A DNA stretch of 64,000 bases, from the NCBI RefSeq assembly GCF_014203325.1, contig NZ_JACHIV010000001.1:6449501-6513500 (forward strand), in the 5' to 3' direction. The position numbers and the translations under genes were made by a program. The stretch is from Saccharopolyspora gloriosae (GTDB lineage: Bacteria > Actinomycetota > Actinomycetes > Mycobacteriales > Pseudonocardiaceae). The notes under the pieces are model-generated. The model saw only the letters and a list, made by a program, of their open reading frames with translations, was not told the DNA's origin and did not search any database. Numbering within the stretch: position 1 is the stretch's first letter; each line of letters begins with the position of its first letter. Below, piece by piece: positions 19,574 to 28,367 of the stretch.

Positions 19574-21466
19574 TCAGCCGCGCGACTGCTGCTTGATGCG
19601 GGAGGTCAGCTCCTGCACCTGGTCGTAGACCCGGCGGCGTTCGGCCATTTCCTTGCGGATCTTCTTGTCCGCGTGCATCACCGTCGTGTGGTCTCGGCCG
19701 CCGAAGCTCTGACCGATCTTCGGCAGCGACGAATCGGTCAGCTCCCGGCACAGGTACATCGCGATCTGCCGCGCCTGCGCCAACGCCTTCGTCTTGCCCG
19801 GACCGCACAGGTCGTCGATGGTGACCGCGAAGTACTCCGCCGTCACGGCCATGATGGTCGGCGCGGTGATCTCCGGGGTCTGCGAATCGGGGATCAGGTC
19901 CCGCAGCACGATCTCCGCGAGCTGCACGTCCACCGGCTGCCGGTTCAACGACGCGAACGCCGTGACCCGGATCAGCGCCCCCTCCAGCTCGCGGATGTTG
20001 CGCTCGATGCGGGCGGCGATGAACTCCAGCACCTCGGCGGGCGCGGCCATCCGGTCCTGCGCGGCCTTCTTGCGCAGAATCGCGATGCGCGTCTCCAGCT
20101 CGGGCGGCTGGATGTCGGTGATCAGGCCCCACTCGAACCGCGTCCGCAGCCGGTCCTCCAGCGTGCGCAGCCCCTTCGGCGGCCGGTCGGAGGACACCAC
20201 GATCTGCTTGTTCGAATTGTGCAGCGTGTTGAAGGTGTGGAAGAACTCCTCCTGAGTTCCTTCCTTGCCCTCCAAGAACTGGATGTCGTCGACCAGCAGC
20301 ACGTCCACGTCGCGGTAGCGGCGCTGGAACGCCACCTGCCGGTCGTCGCGCAGCGAGTTGATGAAGTCGTTGGTGAATTCCTCCGTGGACACGTACCGCA
20401 CGCGCATCCCGGGGAACAGCCGCTGGGTGTAGTGCCCCACGGCGTGCAGCAGGTGGGTCTTGCCCAGCCCGGACTCGCCCCAGATGAACAGCGGGTTGTA
20501 GGCGCGAGCCGGTGCTTCGGCCGCTGCGACCGCCGCCGCGTGGGCGAACCGGTTCGAGGCGCCGATGACGAAGGTGTCGAAGGTGTACTTCGCGTTCAAC
20601 CGGGTCTGCGAGGTCGGCGGCGCGTGCTTCGGCGCGGTGAACGGCTGGCCCGGCGGGTGCTGCTCGGCGTGCTGCCCGCGGCCGAAGGTCGGCCACACGT
20701 TCGCCTCGGTCGGTGTGGAGTCCTCCTGGTCGGCGGACTCCTCCTCCACCTCGTCCTCGTCCTGCTCGGCGACGGGGTCCTGCGCCGTCGGCCACTGCTC
20801 GGCGTAGCGCTCCGGCTCGGCCCGGCCTTCGGTGGAGTACTGCGGCTCGGCCGAGTACTGGGACTCCTGGCCGTACTTCGGCTCGGAGGGGTATTGGGAC
20901 TCCGGCGAGTAGGACGGCTCCGGGCTGTACTTCGGCTCCGGCGCGTACTGCGGTTCCGCGGCGTACGGCGTACCGACCTGCTTCGCGGGAAGCGAACCGC
21001 TGATCGAACCCTGCGCGGAGTTGCCGAACGCCTCCGGCCGGCGGGACTGCGCGGAGTAGGCAGTGGGGCCGCCGGCGATGTACGGCGAGGAGTCGTAGGC
21101 GATGCCGAACCCGGCGGGCCGCTCGGCCGCGGTCTCGGATCCGGTGCGGGCCGGGGTGTCGGGGCGTGCTTCCGGCGCGGCCAGCGGACGGGTCGGCGCG
21201 GGCACCGCGGTGTCGACCTTGACCGCGAGCGAGACCTCCCGGCCCAGCCGGCGCGAGAGCGCATCGGTGATCGGGTCGCGCAGCGCCCGCTCGATCGCTT
21301 CCTTCGCGAAGTCACTGGGAGCGGCCAGCAGTGCCGTACCATCCAGCAGGCCGATCGGCCGGGTCACGCGCATCCAGGCGCGTTGTTGCGGCGACAGCGT
21401 GCCGGAGGACAACTCCAGCACGACCTCGTCCCAGACCCGACCAAGCTCGGTTTGGTGGTCGGACAC
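19574..21466 (-). CDS. dnaA: Chromosomal replication initiator DnaA
   Basis: 630 residues. Domain I occupies about 1-85. Domain II (about 86-285) is long and low-complexity and includes eight hexapeptide repeats at 168-215. The AAA+ domain III has Walker A GESGLGKT (330-337) and Walker [13 protein letters not shown]. Domain IV ends with the DnaA-box reading helix [14 protein letters not shown]. It opens oriC and recruits the helicase. I start at the GTG at 21466 ([16 protein letters not shown]), with GGGGAG upstream; the 16 extra codons to 21514 lack resemblance. Two DnaA boxes lie upstream and suggest autoregulation. Confidence 0.97.
   Translation of the reverse strand: MSDHQTELGRVWDEVVLELSSGTLSPQQRAWMRVTRPIGLLDGTALLAAPSDFAKEAIERALRDPITDALSRRLGREVSLAVKVDTAVPAPTRPLAAPEARPDTPARTGSETAAERPAGFGIAYDSSPYIAGGPTAYSAQSRRPEAFGNSAQGSISGSLPAKQVGTPYAAEPQYAPEPKYSPEPSYSPESQYPSEPKYGQESQYSAEPQYSTEGRAEPERYAEQWPTAQDPVAEQDEDEVEEESADQEDSTPTEANVWPTFGRGQHAEQHPPGQPFTAPKHAPPTSQTRLNAKYTFDTFVIGASNRFAHAAAVAAAEAPARAYNPLFIWGESGLGKTHLLHAVGHYTQRLFPGMRVRYVSTEEFTNDFINSLRDDRQVAFQRRYRDVDVLLVDDIQFLEGKEGTQEEFFHTFNTLHNSNKQIVVSSDRPPKGLRTLEDRLRTRFEWGLITDIQPPELETRIAILRKKAAQDRMAAPAEVLEFIAARIERNIRELEGALIRVTAFASLNRQPVDVQLAEIVLRDLIPDSQTPEITAPTIMAVTAEYFAVTIDDLCGPGKTKALAQARQIAMYLCRELTDSSLPKIGQSFGGRDHTTVMHADKKIRKEMAERRRVYDQVQELTSRIKQQSRG
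20822..20965 (-). repeat. Eight tandem 18-base (hexapeptide) repeats in dnaA domain II
   Basis: Residues 168-215 of DnaA read as eight consecutive units of the form Y-x-x-E-x-x, with x mostly Ala, Ser, Pro, Gln or Lys (for example [18 protein letters not shown]). The tyrosines recur every sixth residue without a break. Confidence 0.85.
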
Positions 21467-22056
21467 CCCTGCGCTCCCCTCGCCGGCACGTGACCCGCAC
21501 CGTGACTCCCACACCTGTTGCCAGTGCGGCGCTGCCGGCGCGGGGTGATGATGAACTGGCTCCGCGAACGCCCGGGACAGGTATCCACAGAGTTATCCAC
21601 AACTGTGCATGAAGGTACGGCAGCGAACCTCGGACATCCCCCCTGGGGCCCCGCCGCGGCTGCGATCCAGGTGACGCTCGGTGCCGACAGCTCCCACACC
21701 GCCGGGCGCGCATCGCAGGAGGGACAACCTAACAAGGCCGAGATCACCTCACAAGGCGGGTGTTCGCAGGCGTCGGGAGCCTCGCCGAGCACCCCGGTGA
21801 CCGGGTATCGGAGCAGGCGGCGTAGCCTCGTGCAGTCCCCCGCCGCACGAGCGGGAATGTCGCCGCGCTTGGATTTCGCCAGATCTCCGAGCACAGTGCG
21901 CGGGGCACCACCCGGTGTCACCGCGTGCAGACTCCCCTCGTTAGCGGGGGTGAGCTCGACACGATGGCCGCTACGGCGGGCGGGGACATCTTGACCGAGC
22001 CATCGGGCCGAGCACGTGCCTGTTCCAACGGGCCTGAAGTAACGGGGAGATCCACC
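21467..22056. promoter_or_regulatory. Divergent dnaA/rpmH promoter region
   Basis: 590 bases without a supported gene. It contains the DnaA boxes at 21581-21601 and must hold the divergent promoters of dnaA and rpmH. I see no clear -10/-35 pair. The open frames here are not conserved proteins that I recognise. Confidence 0.6.
21581..21601. promoter_or_regulatory. DnaA boxes upstream of dnaA
   Basis: TTATCCACA (21593-21601) is a perfect DnaA box and GTATCCACA (21581-21589) a near match 12 bases away. They lie 115-135 bases upstream of the dnaA start in the dnaA-rpmH gap, consistent with autoregulation of dnaA by DnaA. Confidence 0.75.
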
Positions 22057-22200
22057 GTGAGCAAGGGCAAGCGCACCTTCCAGCCGAACAACCGTCGCCG
22101 TTCCCGGAAGCACGGGTTCCGGCTTCGCATGCGTACCCGCGCCGGTCGCGCCATCGTGTCCGCGCGTCGCCGCAGGGGCCGCAGCTCGCTGACCGCCTGA
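22057..22200 (+). CDS. rpmH: 50S ribosomal protein L34
   Basis: 47 residues, starting at the GTG at 22057 after GGGGAGA. The sequence [20 protein letters not shown] followed by [21 protein letters not shown] is unmistakable L34. It is the first gene of the conserved rpmH-rnpA-yidD-yidC-jag operon running away from oriC. Confidence 0.98.
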   Translation: MSKGKRTFQPNNRRRSRKHGFRLRMRTRAGRAIVSARRRRGRSSLTA

Positions 22201-22210
22201 TTAGCGGCCA

Positions 22211-22834
22211 GTGCTGCCCGCGGTCGCCCGGCTGACCACTAGCCAGGAGTTTCGCCTGGCGGTCCGTCGTGGCCGCCGTGCGGGTCGTGCCCGGCTGGTG
22301 GTGCACCTGCTGACACCGAACGCGGTGGCTCGGACCGAGGTCCGAGCCACCGCGGCCGGTTCCGCACGTCCTGAGGTCGGCGCGGCGCCGAGCGGGTCGG
22401 ATCGAGATCGCCGGGATTCGGCGGTGGACGACTCCGATCGTGCGGCGCGTCCGGAGCCTGCTCCGGGGCGCTCCACCGAGGCCGCGCTGCCCGACTCGGG
22501 CGGTCCTGGTGCGGAACCAGCGGCGTCGTCCGCGGAGAACTCGCGGCCGACTTCGGACATCGAACCCACTCGGGATACCGGCGAACCGGCCCGCGTGGGT
22601 TTTGTCGTGAGCAAAGCCGTGGGCAACGCGGTGCTGCGGCATCGGGTGACCCGGCGGCTCCGGCACCTGATGCGTGACCGCCTTCCACTGCTGCCCGCTG
22701 GCACACTGGTGGTGGTGCGGGCACTCCCTCCAGCCGCGAACGCACCGAGCCGTGATCTCGGATCGGATCTTGACGCGGCGCTGCGCAAACTGCGCGTGGC
22801 GCAGCCCGGCGGTCCGGTGGCGAGTTCCAGATAG
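22211..22834 (+). CDS. rnpA: Ribonuclease P protein component with a large internal insertion
   Basis: 207 residues against the usual 110-130. The N-terminus [18 protein letters not shown] and the strand ARLVVHLL match RnpA, and the conserved RNR-type helix is at [26 protein letters not shown] (split: [18 protein letters not shown]). Between them, residues about 37-126 are an inserted low-complexity stretch rich in Ala, Pro, Asp, Ser, Arg and Glu. RnpA binds the 5' leader of pre-tRNA together with the RNase P RNA. The reading frame is intact throughout, so this is not a frameshift. The GTG starts ten bases after rpmH ends. Confidence 0.92.
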   Translation: MLPAVARLTTSQEFRLAVRRGRRAGRARLVVHLLTPNAVARTEVRATAAGSARPEVGAAPSGSDRDRRDSAVDDSDRAARPEPAPGRSTEAALPDSGGPGAEPAASSAENSRPTSDIEPTRDTGEPARVGFVVSKAVGNAVLRHRVTRRLRHLMRDRLPLLPAGTLVVVRALPPAANAPSRDLGSDLDAALRKLRVAQPGGPVASSR

Positions 22835-22849
22835 CGGCGGAGGCCCCGG

Positions 22850-23173
22850 ATGTCGGAATCGCATGACCACGGCGGACCAGCACGGCCGAGCCCGGCCGCC
22901 TGGCTGCTGCTGGGGCCGGTGCACGTGTACCGAAAGATCATCTCGCCGCTGCTCCCGCCGACCTGCCGGTTCTACCCGAGCTGCAGCGCCTACGCGGTCG
23001 AAGCGCTGACCGTGCACGGAGCGCTCTACGGCAGTTGGCTCACTGCGCGGCGGTTGTTGCGCTGCGGCCCATGGCACCCCGGCGGCCTCGACTTCGTCCC
23101 ACCTCGGCGGGACCGCGCCGGGCGCTCGGCGGCCGAGCCGGGCGAAGCGCCCCGACCCCCCGCGGAGGACTAG
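22850..23173 (+). CDS. yidD: Membrane protein insertion efficiency factor YidD
   Basis: 107 residues. The conserved core [27 protein letters not shown] carries the family's three cysteines ([11 protein letters not shown], then [11 protein letters not shown]), and the segment [10 protein letters not shown] is present. It is a small amphipathic membrane-associated protein that assists YidC. Its TAG stop overlaps the yidC GTG start by one base, so the two are coupled. Confidence 0.96.
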   Translation: MSESHDHGGPARPSPAAWLLLGPVHVYRKIISPLLPPTCRFYPSCSAYAVEALTVHGALYGSWLTARRLLRCGPWHPGGLDFVPPRRDRAGRSAAEPGEAPRPPAED

Positions 23174-24231
23174 TGCTCGACTTCATCTACTACCCGGTCT
23201 CGGCGATCCTCTGGTTCTGGCACGAGATCTTCGGCTTCGTCCTCGACCCCGCCAGCGGGTACGCCTGGGCGCTGTCGGTGGTGTTCCTCGTCTTCACCTT
23301 GCGAGCGCTGCTGTTCAAGCCGTTCGTGCACCAGGTGCGGTCGATGAAGAAGATGCAGGAGTTCGCCCCGCAGGTCCGCTCCCTGCAGGAGAAGTACGGC
23401 CACGACAAGCAGCGGCTCGCGCAGGAGATGCAGAAGCTCCAGCAGGAGCAGGGGTTCAACCCGATCTCCGGTTGCCTGCCGATGCTGGTGCAGGTGCCGG
23501 TCTTCATCGGCCTGTTCCACGTGCTCAACGGGTTCCGCCCCGGCGCGGAGTCGAACTTCGTGTTCGGCAAGGAGGAGGTCGCCTCCTTCGTGTCCGCCGA
23601 TCTGTTCGGCGCGAAGCTGTCGAACACGATCAGCCAGACGCCCGAGGTGCTCGCGGCCTTCGGCACGGACCGGACGTCGATGCTGATCGTCGGTGTGCCG
23701 CTGATGATCGCGGCGGCGATCGCCACCCACTTCACCTCGCGGCACTCGGTGCAGCGCCAGACCGCTGAGGCGGCGCAGAACCCGCAGACCGAGATCATGA
23801 ACCGCATGGTGCTGTGGGTCTTCCCGATGTTCGCGATCATCGGTGGCCCGTTCCTGCCGCTGGCGATCCTGCTGTACTGGCTCGCCAACAACTTCTGGAC
23901 CTTGGCCCAGCAGCGGATCGTCTACACCCGCATCGACCGCGAAGAGGCCGAGTCCGCGGCTGCGGCGACCGTGATCGACGGGACCGCGGTCACCACGACC
24001 GCCTCGGAGGCGTCGACCACCGCGGCCCCGACGCCGGAGATCGCTCCCGCTCCCGCTCCGGCTCCGGCGAGCGACGCGGAGCGGACGACCGCGGAACCGG
24101 GCGAGCCAGCCCGCGGCGAGGAAGCCGAGGACGCCTCCCCTGCGCCGGCCGCCACCACAGACCAGCCCGGTGATGCCCCCGGGGTGCTCGAAGACCGTTC
24201 CCGCGACAACCGGCCAGGCGAGTCCCGCTGA
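23173..24231 (+). CDS. yidC: Membrane protein insertase YidC/Oxa1
   Basis: 352 residues. The Oxa1 core holds about five membrane segments: an N-terminal FIYYPVSAILWFWHEIFGFV, then ALSVVFLVFTLRALLFKPFV, a cytoplasmic coiled region (MKKMQEFAPQVRSLQEKYG), NPISGCLPMLVQVPVFIGLF, and later VLWVFPMFAIIGGPFLPLAI. It inserts membrane proteins alone or with Sec. The C-terminal 80 residues are Ala/Thr/Pro-rich and acidic. Start is the GTG at 23173 within TAGTG, with GGAGGAC just upstream. Confidence 0.96.
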   Translation: MLDFIYYPVSAILWFWHEIFGFVLDPASGYAWALSVVFLVFTLRALLFKPFVHQVRSMKKMQEFAPQVRSLQEKYGHDKQRLAQEMQKLQQEQGFNPISGCLPMLVQVPVFIGLFHVLNGFRPGAESNFVFGKEEVASFVSADLFGAKLSNTISQTPEVLAAFGTDRTSMLIVGVPLMIAAAIATHFTSRHSVQRQTAEAAQNPQTEIMNRMVLWVFPMFAIIGGPFLPLAILLYWLANNFWTLAQQRIVYTRIDREEAESAAAATVIDGTAVTTTASEASTTAAPTPEIAPAPAPAPASDAERTTAEPGEPARGEEAEDASPAPAATTDQPGDAPGVLEDRSRDNRPGESR

Positions 24232-24265
24232 TCGACGTCGCGTACCCCTGGAGAGGAGACGCCCA

Positions 24266-24814
24266 GTGTCTGAAACCGTGCAGGAACCGACCAAGGTCGA
24301 GGAGTCGGCGGAGTCCACGCCGAACGCCGACCAGGAGCGCAGCAATACCGAGACCCTGCTCGTCCAAGAGGGCGACGTGGCCGGTGACTACCTGGAGCGG
24401 CTGCTCGACCTGCTGGACTACGACGGTGACATCGACCTCGACGTCGAGGCCGGCCGCGCGGTCGTGAGCATCGAGGGCGGCGGCGATCTGGAGAAGCTGG
24501 TCGGCTCGCGCGGCCAGGTCTTGGAGGCGCTGCAGGAGCTGACCCGGCTCGCGGTGCAGCAGGACACCGGGGTGCGCAGCCGGCTCATGCTGGACGTCGC
24601 CGGGTGGCGCGCGGGTCGGCGCGAGGAGCTCAGCACGCTCGGCCGCACCACGGCCGAAGAGGTGCTGGAGTCGGGCAACGAGGCGCGGTTGCGTCCGATG
24701 ACCCCCTTCGAGCGGAAGATCATCCACGACGCGGTCGCAGCGGTGGACGGCGTGCACAGCGAGAGCGAAGGCGAAGAGCCGAGTCGCAAGGTCGTCGTGT
24801 ACAAGTCCAGCTGA
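24266..24814 (+). CDS. jag: Jag/KhpB RNA-binding protein (KH and R3H domains)
   Basis: 182 residues. An acidic N-terminal 35 residues is followed by a KH domain (AGDYLERLLDLLDYDGDIDL to LVGSRGQVLEALQELTRLAV, with GSRG standing for GxxG) and a C-terminal R3H domain (LRPMTPFERKIIHDAVAAVDGV). KhpB binds RNA with KhpA and affects cell elongation and division in other Gram-positives. The GTG start follows GGAGAGGAGAC. It is the last gene of the rpmH operon; a strong terminator follows. Confidence 0.94.
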   Translation: MSETVQEPTKVEESAESTPNADQERSNTETLLVQEGDVAGDYLERLLDLLDYDGDIDLDVEAGRAVVSIEGGGDLEKLVGSRGQVLEALQELTRLAVQQDTGVRSRLMLDVAGWRAGRREELSTLGRTTAEEVLESGNEARLRPMTPFERKIIHDAVAAVDGVHSESEGEEPSRKVVVYKSS

Positions 24815-24850
24815 CCCACTGCCCGCGTGGCGACGCGGGTGCTCGATCAG

Positions 24851-24889
24851 GACGCCCGGCCGGGATCTCCCGGCCGGGCGTCTTCTTGT
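24851..24889 (+). terminator. Intrinsic terminator of the rpmH-jag operon
   Basis: GACGCCCGGCCGGG and CCCGGCCGGGCGTC (24851-24884) form a 14-bp stem with loop ATCT, followed by TTCTTG. Confidence 0.85.
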
Positions 24890-25026
24890 CCGCGACCCGT
24901 TCGCGTGTGAACCGAACCCGTTGTTCGTGGAGCCCGGCGACCACTTCCGGTCGCCGAGTCGTCTCCCGTCACTCCCCCGCCGCCTCGTGTCGTGCCCGCA
25001 TCCGACCGCGCCGTCTGGGCGTCCCG

Positions 25027-25282
25027 GTTTCACGTGAAACGGCGCCATCGCTCCCCCGGGACTGCGTTTCACGTGAAACCGCGGAGCTCCTGTCGGGCGC
25101 GTTTCACGTGAAACCAGGTGCGAGAGCAAGAGCGACTTCGGGCTGAGATGATGAAGGGCGTCGCGCGGACCCCTTGATCCGGTCCCGTGTTTCACGTGAA
25201 ACCAGAGCGCCGCCCGTTGAGCCCGTTCCACGTGAAACAACTCCGTACCGACTTGGTGGACGCGCCCCGTTCCACGTGAAAC
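25027..25282. other. parS: parS centromere cluster upstream of rsmG-parAB
   Basis: Six ParB-binding palindromes in 256 bases. Four are exact GTTTCACGTGAAAC (25027-25040, 25066-25079, 25101-25114, 25189-25202). Two read GTTCCACGTGAAAC (25225-25238, 25269-25282). This is the canonical parS core. The rest of the 490-base gap holds no gene, and the spacing of 35-88 bases is irregular. ParB loads here and spreads for origin segregation. Confidence 0.95.
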
Positions 25283-25304
25283 AACGAGAACAGGATGGAA
25301 GACT

Positions 25305-26015
25305 GTGATCGCAGCAGAAGGTGATCCGATCCCGGTTCCGGCGGCCGCTCAAGCGGTCTTCGGCGATCGTCTTCCGGGAGCGGAGCGGTTCGCCGCGATG
25401 CTCGCCGAGCAAGGTGTGCGACGCGGACTGATCGGCCCACGCGAACTGGACCGACTGTGGGACCGCCATCTGTTGAACTCTGCGGTACTCGCGGAGTTGC
25501 TGCCACCGAATTGCCGTGTCGTGGACGTAGGCTCAGGGGCAGGGTTGCCGGGCATCCCGCTGGCGATCGCTCGCCCCGATATCGAGCTGGTTCTGCTGGA
25601 GCCGATGGCTCGACGAGTGGCATGGCTGCGGGAAGTCGTCGAGGAACTGGATCTCTCCGTAGAGGTGGTGCGTGGGCGTGCCGAGGAAGGCCCGGTGCGT
25701 GATCGGCTCGCCGATCAGGACGTGGTCACCGCTCGGGCCGTGGCACCGATGGAGCGCCTCACCGCGTGGTGCCTTCCCCTGCTGCGTCCCGGCGGGCGGC
25801 TGCTCGCGTTGAAGGGATCCACCGCTGCGGAAGAACTGGAACGCGATGCGGCCGCGATTCAAGCGGCCGGTGGCAGCCACGGTGAAGTGAAGTCGTGTGG
25901 CGATGAAGTGCTCGATGTACCGACGACGGTCGTCGTCGTGGAGCGGGTGTCCCAGAAAGCGCCCGGTCGGCGTCGTGACGGCGGCCGTAGAGCGAGGAAG
26001 GATCGTGGACGGTGA
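25305..26015 (+). CDS. rsmG: 16S rRNA (guanine527-N7)-methyltransferase
   Basis: 236 residues. The SAM motif VVDVGSGAGLPGIPLAI is at about 72-88, preceded by LDRLWDRHLLNSAVLAELLP. The later ALKGSTAAEEL lysine segment is typical of RsmG (GidB). It methylates G527 in the 530 loop of 16S rRNA. The GTG at 25305 follows GGATGGAAGACT. Its TGA stop overlaps the parA start by three bases. The lysine/arginine-rich tail ([15 protein letters not shown]) is specific to this protein. Confidence 0.95.
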   Translation: MIAAEGDPIPVPAAAQAVFGDRLPGAERFAAMLAEQGVRRGLIGPRELDRLWDRHLLNSAVLAELLPPNCRVVDVGSGAGLPGIPLAIARPDIELVLLEPMARRVAWLREVVEELDLSVEVVRGRAEEGPVRDRLADQDVVTARAVAPMERLTAWCLPLLRPGGRLLALKGSTAAEELERDAAAIQAAGGSHGEVKSCGDEVLDVPTTVVVVERVSQKAPGRRRDGGRRARKDRGR

Positions 26016-27016
26016 CGGAGTCGAACGGAGCGGATCGTGTTTCACGTGAAACGAAGGGGCGCGTGATGGGTTCCATGCGTTTTCCTTCGGGAGCGGAAGA
26101 GCGCGTTCAGCAGGTGAATGAAGCATTCCCCGCGGATGGCGTGGGCTGGACTCCGATCATGGAAGAAGCTCAACGGGCCACCCGGGTGCTGCACCCCGAG
26201 ACGATGCAGCTGCCCCGACCGGACCGGCGGCGGATCCTCACGGTCGCCAACCAGAAGGGCGGCGTGGGCAAGACGACGAGCACGGTGAACCTCGCGGCCG
26301 GATTGGCGGTGCAGGGGCTGAAGGTCCTCGTGATCGACCTGGACCCGCAGGGGAACGCGAGCACCGCGCTCGGCGTGGACCACCGGTCCGGCGTCCCCTC
26401 GGTGTACGAGGTGCTGCTCGGCGAGATCAGCATCGCGGACGCGGCGGCCGTGAGCACCGAGTCGCCGAACCTCTACTGCGTCCCGGCGACGCTCGACCTG
26501 GCCGGCTCCGAGATCGAGCTGGTGTCGATGGTCGCGCGGGAGGGGCGTCTCAAGGAGGCGCTCAAGTCCGACGCGATCGAGCAGATCGCCCCCGACTACG
26601 TCTTCATCGACTGCCCGCCGTCGCTCGGCCTGCTCACGGTGAACGCGATGGTCGCGGCGCACGAGGTGCTGATCCCGATCCAGTGCGAGTACTACGCGCT
26701 GGAAGGTCTCGGGCAGCTGCTCCGCAACATCGAGCTGGTGCAGGCGCACCTGAACCCGGCGCTGTGGGTCTCGACGATCCTGCTGACGATGTACGACGGT
26801 CGCACCAAGCTGGCGGATCAGGTGACCAACGAGGTCCGCGGCCACTTCGGCGAGCTGACGCTGCGGACGGTCATCCCGCGCAGCGTGAAGATCTCCGAGG
26901 CGCCGGGCTTCGGGAAGACGGTGCTGAATTACGATCCCGGTTCGCGGGGTTCGATGAGCTACCTGGATGCGGCGAAGGAGATCGCCGAGCGGGGTGTGGA
27001 GAGGAAGACGGCATGA
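26012..27016 (+). CDS. parA: Chromosome partitioning ATPase ParA
   Basis: 334 residues. The deviant Walker A motif [19 protein letters not shown] starts near residue 84, followed by [15 protein letters not shown] and the Walker B region [15 protein letters not shown]. It binds DNA nonspecifically as an ATP dimer and positions ParB-parS complexes. The GTG start overlaps rsmG (GTGA). Residues 10-14 (VSRET) are encoded by an exact parS palindrome at 26039-26052. The N-terminal 70 residues before the ATPase core are longer than in minimal ParA proteins. Confidence 0.97.
   Translation: MTESNGADRVSRETKGRVMGSMRFPSGAEERVQQVNEAFPADGVGWTPIMEEAQRATRVLHPETMQLPRPDRRRILTVANQKGGVGKTTSTVNLAAGLAVQGLKVLVIDLDPQGNASTALGVDHRSGVPSVYEVLLGEISIADAAAVSTESPNLYCVPATLDLAGSEIELVSMVAREGRLKEALKSDAIEQIAPDYVFIDCPPSLGLLTVNAMVAAHEVLIPIQCEYYALEGLGQLLRNIELVQAHLNPALWVSTILLTMYDGRTKLADQVTNEVRGHFGELTLRTVIPRSVKISEAPGFGKTVLNYDPGSRGSMSYLDAAKEIAERGVERKTA
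26039..26052. other. parS: parS site inside parA
   Basis: An exact GTTTCACGTGAAAC within parA codons 10-14, read as Val-Ser-Arg-Glu-Thr. Confidence 0.92.
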
Positions 27017-28038
27017 CCGAACGCAAGGGTGGTTTGGGGCGCGGTCTCGCGGCGCTGATTCCGAGCGGACCTCCTGCCGAAGACGGCGGCTCTTCCACCG
27101 GAGTCACCGTCCGCGGGTCCGGCTTCACGCCACCCTCCTCCCCCATCTCGGGGGATGGTGCGAGCGCGCCGGAGCCGGTTTCACGTGAAACGAGCGGCGG
27201 AACGGTGGCGGGCGCGACGTACCGGGAGATCGTGACCGCGTCGATCACGCCGAACCCCCGGCAGCCGCGGCAGGTCTTCGACGAGGAGGCGCTGGCCGAG
27301 CTGGAGCACTCGATCCGCGAGTTCGGCCTGATGCAGCCGATCGTGGTGCGTGAGGTCGAGCCGGATCAGTTCGAGCTCATCATGGGTGAGCGGCGGTGGC
27401 GCGCTTCGCAGCGCGCCGGCCTGGAGGTCATTCCGGCGATCGTCCGGGAGACCCAGGACGACGCGCTGCTGCGGGACGCGCTGCTGGAGAACATCCACCG
27501 CGTGCAGCTGAACCCGCTGGAGGAAGCGGCGGCGTACCAGCAGCTGCTGGACGAGTTCGACGTGACACACGACGAGCTGGCCGAGCGCATCGGCCGGAGC
27601 CGTCCGGTCATCACGAACACGATCCGCCTGCTGCGGTTGCCGATGCCGGTGCAGCGGCGGGTCGCCGCCGGGGTGCTCTCGGCGGGACATGCTCGCGCGC
27701 TGCTCGCCTTGGACGACTCGGGCGGCCAGGAGGAGTTGGCCTCGCGGATCGTCGCCGAGGGCCTGTCGGTGCGGGCGACCGAGGAGGCGGTGACCCTCAA
27801 GAAGAGTGAGGGCCCCGCGAAGGAGAAGCCGGCTCCGCGCAAGCAGCTGCAGTCCCCCGGCCTCCAGGGGTTGGCGGAGAAGCTCTCGGATCGCTTCGAC
27901 ACGAAGGTCAAAGTGGATCTGGGGAAGCGGAAGGGCCGGATCGTCGTGGAGTTCGGGTCGGTGGACGACCTGGAGCGGCTCGCCGAGTTGTTGTTGCCCG
28001 GAGAGGCCGAAAAGCTCCGTGAGATCCGCGAAGGATGA
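27013..28038 (+). CDS. parB: Chromosome partitioning CTPase ParB
   Basis: 341 residues. The N-terminal [13 protein letters not shown] box (ParA interaction), the CTP-binding motif region [20 protein letters not shown] with the preceding [17 protein letters not shown], and the parS-binding helix-turn-helix [21 protein letters not shown] are all present. The C-terminal dimerisation domain ends [19 protein letters not shown]. The ATG overlaps the parA stop (ATGA). Residues 56-60 are again VSRET, encoded by an exact parS at 27178-27191. Confidence 0.97.
   Translation: MTERKGGLGRGLAALIPSGPPAEDGGSSTGVTVRGSGFTPPSSPISGDGASAPEPVSRETSGGTVAGATYREIVTASITPNPRQPRQVFDEEALAELEHSIREFGLMQPIVVREVEPDQFELIMGERRWRASQRAGLEVIPAIVRETQDDALLRDALLENIHRVQLNPLEEAAAYQQLLDEFDVTHDELAERIGRSRPVITNTIRLLRLPMPVQRRVAAGVLSAGHARALLALDDSGGQEELASRIVAEGLSVRATEEAVTLKKSEGPAKEKPAPRKQLQSPGLQGLAEKLSDRFDTKVKVDLGKRKGRIVVEFGSVDDLERLAELLLPGEAEKLREIREG
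27178..27191. other. parS: parS site inside parB
   Basis: An exact GTTTCACGTGAAAC in parB codons 56-60, in the same reading phase as the site in parA. Confidence 0.92.
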
Positions 28039-28237
28039 CACCGGGGCCTTTCGTCACGGTGACGATCAATATTTTGGGTGATATGTCGGTATCTGCGACG
28101 TAGGTCGACCGCGGATCCCGACGGGCCTTCGATGCCGCGAATCGCCGCGGGTCGCTCGCCGATCACGCCGACGACGTTCCGCGTCGGCGCCCCGCCGGTA
28201 GCCGGGTTCGGCTCGGCGGTGGAAACGAACAAAGAAG

Positions 28238-28267
28238 AGCCGCCGATGTAACGAGACATCGGCGGCT
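28238..28267. terminator. Bidirectional terminator between parB and the ligase gene
   Basis: AGCCGCCGATGT and ACATCGGCGGCT form a perfect 12-bp stem with loop AACGAG. TTGCTT follows on the plus strand and TCTTCTTTG on the minus strand. The rest of 28039-28367 holds no gene. It includes an AT-rich patch (CAATATTTTGG) just after parB. Confidence 0.8.
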
Positions 28268-28321
28268 TGCTTCGGAGCGGCTCCGGTCGACCCCGGGCGG
28301 CGACCACTCCCCTGTTGCGTT

Positions 28322-28335
28322 GTTTCACGTGAAAC
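28322..28335. other. parS: parS site between parB and the ligase gene
   Basis: An exact GTTTCACGTGAAAC about 30 bases beyond the ligase stop codon; the outermost of nine sites. Confidence 0.92.
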
Positions 28336-28367
28336 GCGGCGCCGTCGTTCCGGTCGCCGCGCGCGGA

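Noticed and set aside
25027-25282. The repeated palindromes as a CRISPR array
   Set aside because: The 14-base units match parS exactly, spacing is irregular, and parAB is adjacent.
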